This document shows positions 59,201 through 64,000 of a DNA stretch of 64,000 bases, piece after piece; position 1 is the first letter of the stretch; every line of letters starts with the position of its first letter. A program made the position numbers and the translations under genes. The notes under the pieces are model-generated. The model saw only the letters and a list, made by a program, of their open reading frames with translations. It was not told where the DNA came from and ran no database searches. This DNA is from Prochilodus magdalenae (lineage: Eukaryota > Chordata > Actinopteri > Characiformes > Prochilodontidae): positions 1-64,000 of the forward strand of contig JAMWET010000919.1 of the NCBI GenBank assembly GCA_024036415.1, given 5' to 3'.

Positions 59201-60115
59201 CACAAAGCGGCGGCTCTTCTGGGCATCTGCGCCATCCTCTTCCGCCAGACCAACATCATCTGGGTGGCATTTTGTGCTGGCACCATCGTAGCTCAGAAAC
59301 TGGACGAGGCATGGAGGGTGGAGCAGTCGAAGAAGAGGGACGAGAAAACACCCTCACAAATACCATTGGCACTTAGTGGGGTAAAGAGGGTAGCCCGTTT
59401 CTTACTGGAATATCTCACAGCAACCACCAACATAAAGACAATGATCTTATCAACGTGGCCATATGTCATAGTCGGGTTTGGCTTTGTCGCATTTGTGGTT
59501 TTGAACAATGGCATTGTGGTCGGGGACAGGACTAGTCACGAAGCCTGTTTGAACTTCCCTCAGCTTTTTTATTTCTTCTCCTTTACTTTGGTCTTCTCCC
59601 TTCCTCTCTCACTTTGCTACCACAGGCTTCTCAGGTTCGTGCAATCGCTGAGAAAGCACCCTTTATTGTTTCTTCTAATGGCAGCTGTCTCCTTGCTTTT
59701 GGTGTGGAAGTTTACTTTTGTGCACAAGTACTTGCTGGCAGATAACAGGCATTTCCCATTTTATGTATGGAAAAGGATCTTCCAGAGGCATCACCTGGTC
59801 CGCTTCCTCCTAGTTCCCGGCTATTTGTTTGCAGTTTGGAACTTTCTAGACATGCTGAAGTCAAAGACGTTGTTTTGGATCTTAGCTTTTTTCGTGTGCT
59901 TACTGGCAGCTACGGTTCCTCAGAAACTTCTGGAATTCCGCTATTTTATTCTTCCGTATCTCCTGTATCGTGTACATATGCCTTTACCGTCCCTTCACAG
60001 ACTCCTGCTCGAATTAGCTCTCTATACAGCAGTCAATGCAGCCACGCTCTACATATTCATCTACAAGACATTTCACTGGCCTGATAGCACCGCAGTGCAG
60101 AGATTCATGTGGTGA
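56270..60115 (+). CDS. alg10: Dol-P-Glc alpha-1,2-glucosyltransferase Alg10, 3 exons
   Basis: Alg10 adds the third, terminal glucose from dolichyl-phosphate-glucose to the lipid-linked N-glycan precursor in the ER lumen. Exons 56270-56437, 57500-57697 and 59057-60115 are all phase 0 with GT-AG borders and give 474 residues; human ALG10 has 473 and also three exons. An N-terminal membrane helix is followed by YMDEIFHVPQAQKYC at 36-50, a family signature with acidic residues at a luminal loop. Exon 2 has WDPMITTLPGLY. Exon 3 carries many hydrophobic helices and the motifs LFRQTNIIWV, LADNRHFPFYVWKRIF and LEFRYFILPYLLYR. It ends in a short tail FHWPDSTAVQRFMW. No disruption is seen. Confidence 0.96.
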
Positions 60116-61381
60116 CATTTGAATCCTATAATCAGTTCCCTTTTTTACCGGAGAAAGGAAAAAGAGAAATATCTTCTCCCACTGCTAACCAGATACCTCC
60201 CTACTGTAGATTCATATCAGCAAACGAACATGCAAAGACCACTTTAGACACTGTAGACACATGGGTTTTTGTTTCATTAACCCATGCATGTCTATTTACT
60301 TGATTAGAGAAGAAATTTGTGGAGGAAATCAGAGTATGGATCTCCATGCACTGAGAAGTCTGTTTTCTAAGCTTAAATAAGCTGCATCTGCAGAAATCCA
60401 ATTGTGATCTCATATTCAAGTACATGTAAATGTACGTATCCTGTTTATGGAATAGATGAGATTGTTACTGAAATGCAGCTGTTGATTTGCACTGGTTGAA
60501 CGCGCTGGTTGTGGGTGTTTTATTGTACTTCAGCAGGTACCTATCTTGCATATACAAAAAAGCTGATTATGTTGCAAAGTACACGTGGGACCATCCTCAG
60601 ACCATCGAAAATTGCAAAACATTTGCATCAATTTTAAGACTTCTGACAAAATGACTTCAGGTCTCAGGAAAAACTAGGTTGTGTCCCAGCCATCTGATGT
60701 TGACCAGAACAACTTGAGGCTTTTCTATTGTTTGTTATTTCAGTAGTCTCATGTGACCAAAAGACAAGATTTTATGTGGTGAAATATTTAAATTTAGAAT
60801 ATATAAAACTCACTTTTTTGTCACAAGGTTTCTCAATTAAATCAAATTTGAAAGACTTCTTTAGATTTATGCTAAAAAACACATGAACTAAAAGTGATGT
60901 GAAAATATGATCCAATAATATCACACATGGACATCAATGGGTTAATATCCATGTCAGTTTGGCACCTACAAACTTAATTATCTTATTTTAAAATGTTGGG
61001 TTTATTTTTGTTTTTTTTGTTTTTTGTCTTTAAAATAATGTTTGTATTGTGTTGTATTATTGTGTTTGCATCTAATTACCCTTTACGTGTCCTGATCATG
61101 TTTTGCTAGTTGGGTTTGAGTCTCCAAATATGGACCAAGCACAAGCATCGATGTTTACAGCCCCTCTGTTTCTGAGTCGACAGTATGTGTTAATGAGTTT
61201 TTCAGATTCTACTGGCTCCGTGTTGTCTTTCAAAACCATGTCTTAAACCATGTTATAGGAAATCAATCATATTAGTCAGACTTCTTTTCCTGTACATTTT
61301 CTTCCCCACCCCATGTGAATTGCTTTTGTCGATATTTGTTCTGTGTTGTCAGTGTTCAGTGTAAATCCACTGTACTGATGC

Positions 61382-61387
61382 AATAAA
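61382..61387 (+). terminator. alg10: Candidate polyadenylation signal of alg10
   Basis: AATAAA in the context GATGCAATAAAATCATC is followed within 20-30 bases by a TG-rich segment (TGATGCTCCTGTTGTG). This implies a 3' UTR of about 1.3 kb. It is the strongest such signal after the stop codon. Confidence 0.6.
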
Positions 61388-61682
61388 ATCATCAATTGTT
61401 ATGTACTGATGCTCCTGTTGTGTAGGTCTGGAAGGTATTTTACAAAGTTGATTTATTTGCTTGATTATTTAAACCCAGAGTTAAGTCTGTCCAAGAGGAA
61501 AATAGCTGAGGGATGTTCCAGTGACTTTGGGCTTGGGTTATCTGACTAACTAAGAAATCCTGCTTTGTGACATACCACCTGCTGTGTTGGATTGTAAGGT
61601 ATTTGGTCATACGTACTGCTGACAGAATGTGTGGAATTTACAGTTCAGCACGACACGAACTTTCAGTTACTGCTCTATACGT

Positions 61683-61696
61683 CCACTAGATGGCAG
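61683..61696 (+). promoter_or_regulatory. CTCF-like motif
   Basis: The 14 bases CCACTAGATGGCAG fit the CTCF core consensus CCASYAGRKGGCRS at every position. It lies about 300 bases past the presumed alg10 poly(A) signal. Occupancy is not known. Confidence 0.4.
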
Positions 61697-62510
61697 TCTA
61701 ACATTGGTTCTGTAGCATTCATGTTGTCAATTGTCCCCATGTTTCCCGTGCACTGTGTGGTGCTGAGGGAGTTGGTGCAGGAAATCAGCACCATCCATTG
61801 CTTCTTGTTCTGCCTGACAGTTTTAATTAGACTTGAAAATGTTTGTTTCACATAGTTATCATATAATTGCCAACTATTGGCTGAGAAATCTCCGACCAAT
61901 TATGAGCGCTGTTAACTTTGTGGTCTCTGAGCAGAGGTTGTTATGCAATGGATGTGGTTCTCATGCTCCTCCCACACTAAGTTAACAAAGCCAAGATGCA
62001 TGCAGTACATTGCTAATTATTCTTTTTTTTATGCATGTATATCTATATTACCACAGAAACTCTTCAAACTTGGCATGAGGCTTTAACATGCTGTGAAAAA
62101 GCTTGAAGCTTCTTGGAACGCTGGGTACAGGTTGTATAATAATGATCAGGGTTGCATCGGAATAAAGACTACACTGTCATAAATGTGTTTGACAACACAT
62201 TCCATCATAGTACAAGCAAAAAGTTACTTATTCAGGATACATATGAATATGTCTTGAGGCACTAACAGTGTTCTAACACTGACTGACTGTTCTTTGGCGA
62301 TAACATACTAATGGGATGTTTCTGGATGGTGGAGTTGTTAATTAATTCCTTTGCATAGAACGGCCGGAGATCAGAGCAACATGAATGGGCTAGAAATGTG
62401 AAAGGACAGACTACTTTCTAAAACCAACTTACTGTACCGTGCTGTACCATTATTATATTATTAACAGAGGGCAAATGAACACATATGACACAGTACATGT
62501 CTTTAGGACA

Positions 62511-62700
62511 TACAGTATCAGTCAAAAGTTTAGACACACTAAATGGATGGACTTTTGGTTATCTTAAAGACTCTACAAGCTTGCGCTTAACAGTTCCAAC
62601 TGATGAGATGTCTGAAAGAGTAAATATCCTGATTTACCACATATGCTTGTGATGTATACAATATTCTATTATTTCCATACTTTCACCTCTAATATATATT
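62511..62700. mobile_element. Tc1-like terminal fragment
   Basis: TA at 62,509-62,510 precedes CAGTATCAGTCAAAAGTTTA and GACACAC, which resembles the CAGTCAAAAGTTTGGACACAC terminus of a frequent fish Tc1 type. Downstream similarity fades and no opposite end is found in the window. Confidence 0.5.
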
Positions 62701-62947
62701 TAGTTGGGCAAAAACTTTTTTTCTCTTTCTTTGCAAAGTTTTAAAGCTCTTGTTACTGTTTTAATTCAGTGAATATTTATGATGGACAGATCAGTAGAAT
62801 TGGCCCCAAAATTGCTTAGTGAAAAATCTTATATATCAACCCCCACTGCAAGTTAAGCAAGCTGTTTTGTCGTCATGTAAAGTTCCAAGAAGTGTTAAAA
62901 AGTTGCTTTTGTGTGGATTTTGAGGTATGTATATATATTTATATATA

Positions 62948-63475
62948 CAGGGGTTGGACAATGAAACTGAAACATCTGCCATTTTAGTGTGGGAGGTTTC
63001 ATGGCTAAATTGGACCAGCCTGGTGGCCAATCTTCATTAATTGCACATTGCACCAGTAAGAGCAGAGTGTGAAGGTTCAGTTAGCAGGTAAGAGCACAGT
63101 TCTGCTCAAAATATTGCAATGCACACAACATTATGGGACATACCAGAGTTCAAAAGAGGACAAATTGTTGGTGCACGTCTTGCTGGCACATCTGTGACCA
63201 AGACAGCAAGGCTTTTTAATGTATTAAGAGCCATGGTATCCAGGGTAATGTCAGCATACCACCAAGAAGGACGAACCACATCCAACAGGATTAACTGTGG
63301 ACGCAAGAGGAAGCTGTCTGAAAGGGATGTTCGGGTGCTAACCCGGATTGTATCCAAAAAACATAAAACCACGGCTGCCCAAATGGCGCTGTATTGGCCG
63401 TAAAAGGAGGCCCTACACCATACTAATAAATGATTGTGGTCTAAAACCAGGTGTTTCAGTTTCATTGTCCAACCC

Positions 63476-63478
<3 letters not shown>
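62948..63478 (+). mobile_element. Internally deleted Tc1-like element, 531 bp
   Basis: The element starts CAGGGGTTGGACAATGAAAC and ends with its inverse (GTTTCAGTTTCATTGTCCAA then CCCCTG). It is bounded by TA at 62,946-62,947 and 63,479-63,480. The plus strand encodes only the N-terminal helix-turn-helix part of a transposase (about 63,119-63,403: FKRGQIVGARLAGTSVTKTA, later RKRKLSERDVRVLTRIV). The catalytic core is missing. It is related to the truncated copy at 47,902. Confidence 0.85.

Positions 63479-63541
<63 letters not shown>
63479..63541. repeat. Perfect TA dinucleotide microsatellite
   Basis: About 31 TA units abut the right end of the Tc1-like element and include its TA target site. 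Expansion may have begun from the target duplication. Confidence 0.9.
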
Positions 63542-63544
<3 letters not shown>

Positions 63545-63747
63545 AATATGCATTTATATTACTGCTAGCATGCCAAATAAATTAATTACTATACTAGCTG
63601 TCAGTATTACTTGGCGCCACATGGATTCTCAGTGGATGAACACAGACTAACAAAAACTAAAAAGTCATAAATTCTATGAAACCGATAAGGCGCAGCAAAC
63701 AACAAGAAGACACAAGGTTTTATGATATACAAGACAGCAGAGATATA

Positions 63748-63860
63748 CACTACTTGGCCAAAGGTTTCTAGACACCTGCTTATCTGATGCTTCTTTCAAA
63801 ATCAAGAAAACTAAAAAGGTAAAAAGGAAGTTTGTCCACCTTCCCTGCAGTAACTGTCTT
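63748..63860. mobile_element. Tc1-like terminal fragment
   Basis: TA at 63,746-63,747 precedes CACTACTTGGCCAAAGGTTT then CTAGACACCTGC, which resembles a common fish Tc1-like end (CACTAYWTGGCCAAAAGT...). The far end is outside the window or lost. Confidence 0.5.
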
Positions 63861-64000
63861 TAGTCTTCTGCAAAGAAATGTTTTGAATGCTGGTATGCTG
63901 GGTGATCCACTATATTTTAAATGCAATTAAATGCAATACTAATGCATTTCTTTACTTTACATAGTAAAGTTTAGTCATAGTCTAGGTCAAGCTCACCCAA

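Noticed and set aside
63119..63403. Small DNA-binding host gene with a helix-turn-helix
   Set aside because: It lies wholly between Tc1 inverted repeats flanked by TA and is the N-terminus of a deleted transposase.

Overview
This window is nuclear DNA from a ray-finned fish, most likely a teleost. It holds split genes with GT-AG introns whose proteins are clearly vertebrate, many different Tc1/mariner-type transposons and their short derivatives, and AT-rich spacers with microsatellites. I could not determine the species.

Layout. Positions 1 to about 22,000 contain no gene I can support. This part looks like poorly polished sequence: tandem arrays of about 270 bp (5,930-7,010) and about 55 bp (14,190-15,395) and CA-rich DNA (16,610-16,900) are all broken by frequent one-base insertions and deletions, whereas repeats on the right are clean. 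Positions 22,000-27,847 are cleaner non-coding DNA. Because the large first coding exon of celsr1 (27,848-31,349, minus strand) ends in a splice donor, the whole left part is most simply read as celsr1 intron 1. Next come a CpG-rich celsr1 start region, a spacer with a long-inverted-repeat element, and the complete 11-exon trmu gene (34,384-43,478, minus). A 689-bp head-to-head gap separates trmu from a 6-exon fold-type-II PLP enzyme of the threonine dehydratase/serine racemase family (44,168-49,822, plus). A second head-to-head pair, tprkb (53,077-55,808, minus, 4 exons) and alg10 (56,270-60,115, plus, 3 exons), is separated by 461 bp. The right end holds several Tc1-like fragments and a long TA microsatellite.

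Function. The genes are unrelated housekeeping and developmental loci: planar cell polarity (celsr1), mitochondrial tRNA 2-thiolation (trmu), amino-acid metabolism (dehydratase), tRNA t6A synthesis (tprkb, KEOPS) and the last glucose added to the N-glycan precursor (alg10). trmu and tprkb both act in tRNA modification, but in different pathways.

I found no new multi-gene system. The observations most worth following up are a nearly complete 1,628-bp Tc1 element with about 210-bp inverted repeats in the dehydratase intron 1, a foldback element family with three copies in about 11 kb, alanine at the racemase catalytic-serine position of the dehydratase, CTCF-like motifs around the celsr1 start, and the sequence-quality break near 22 kb.
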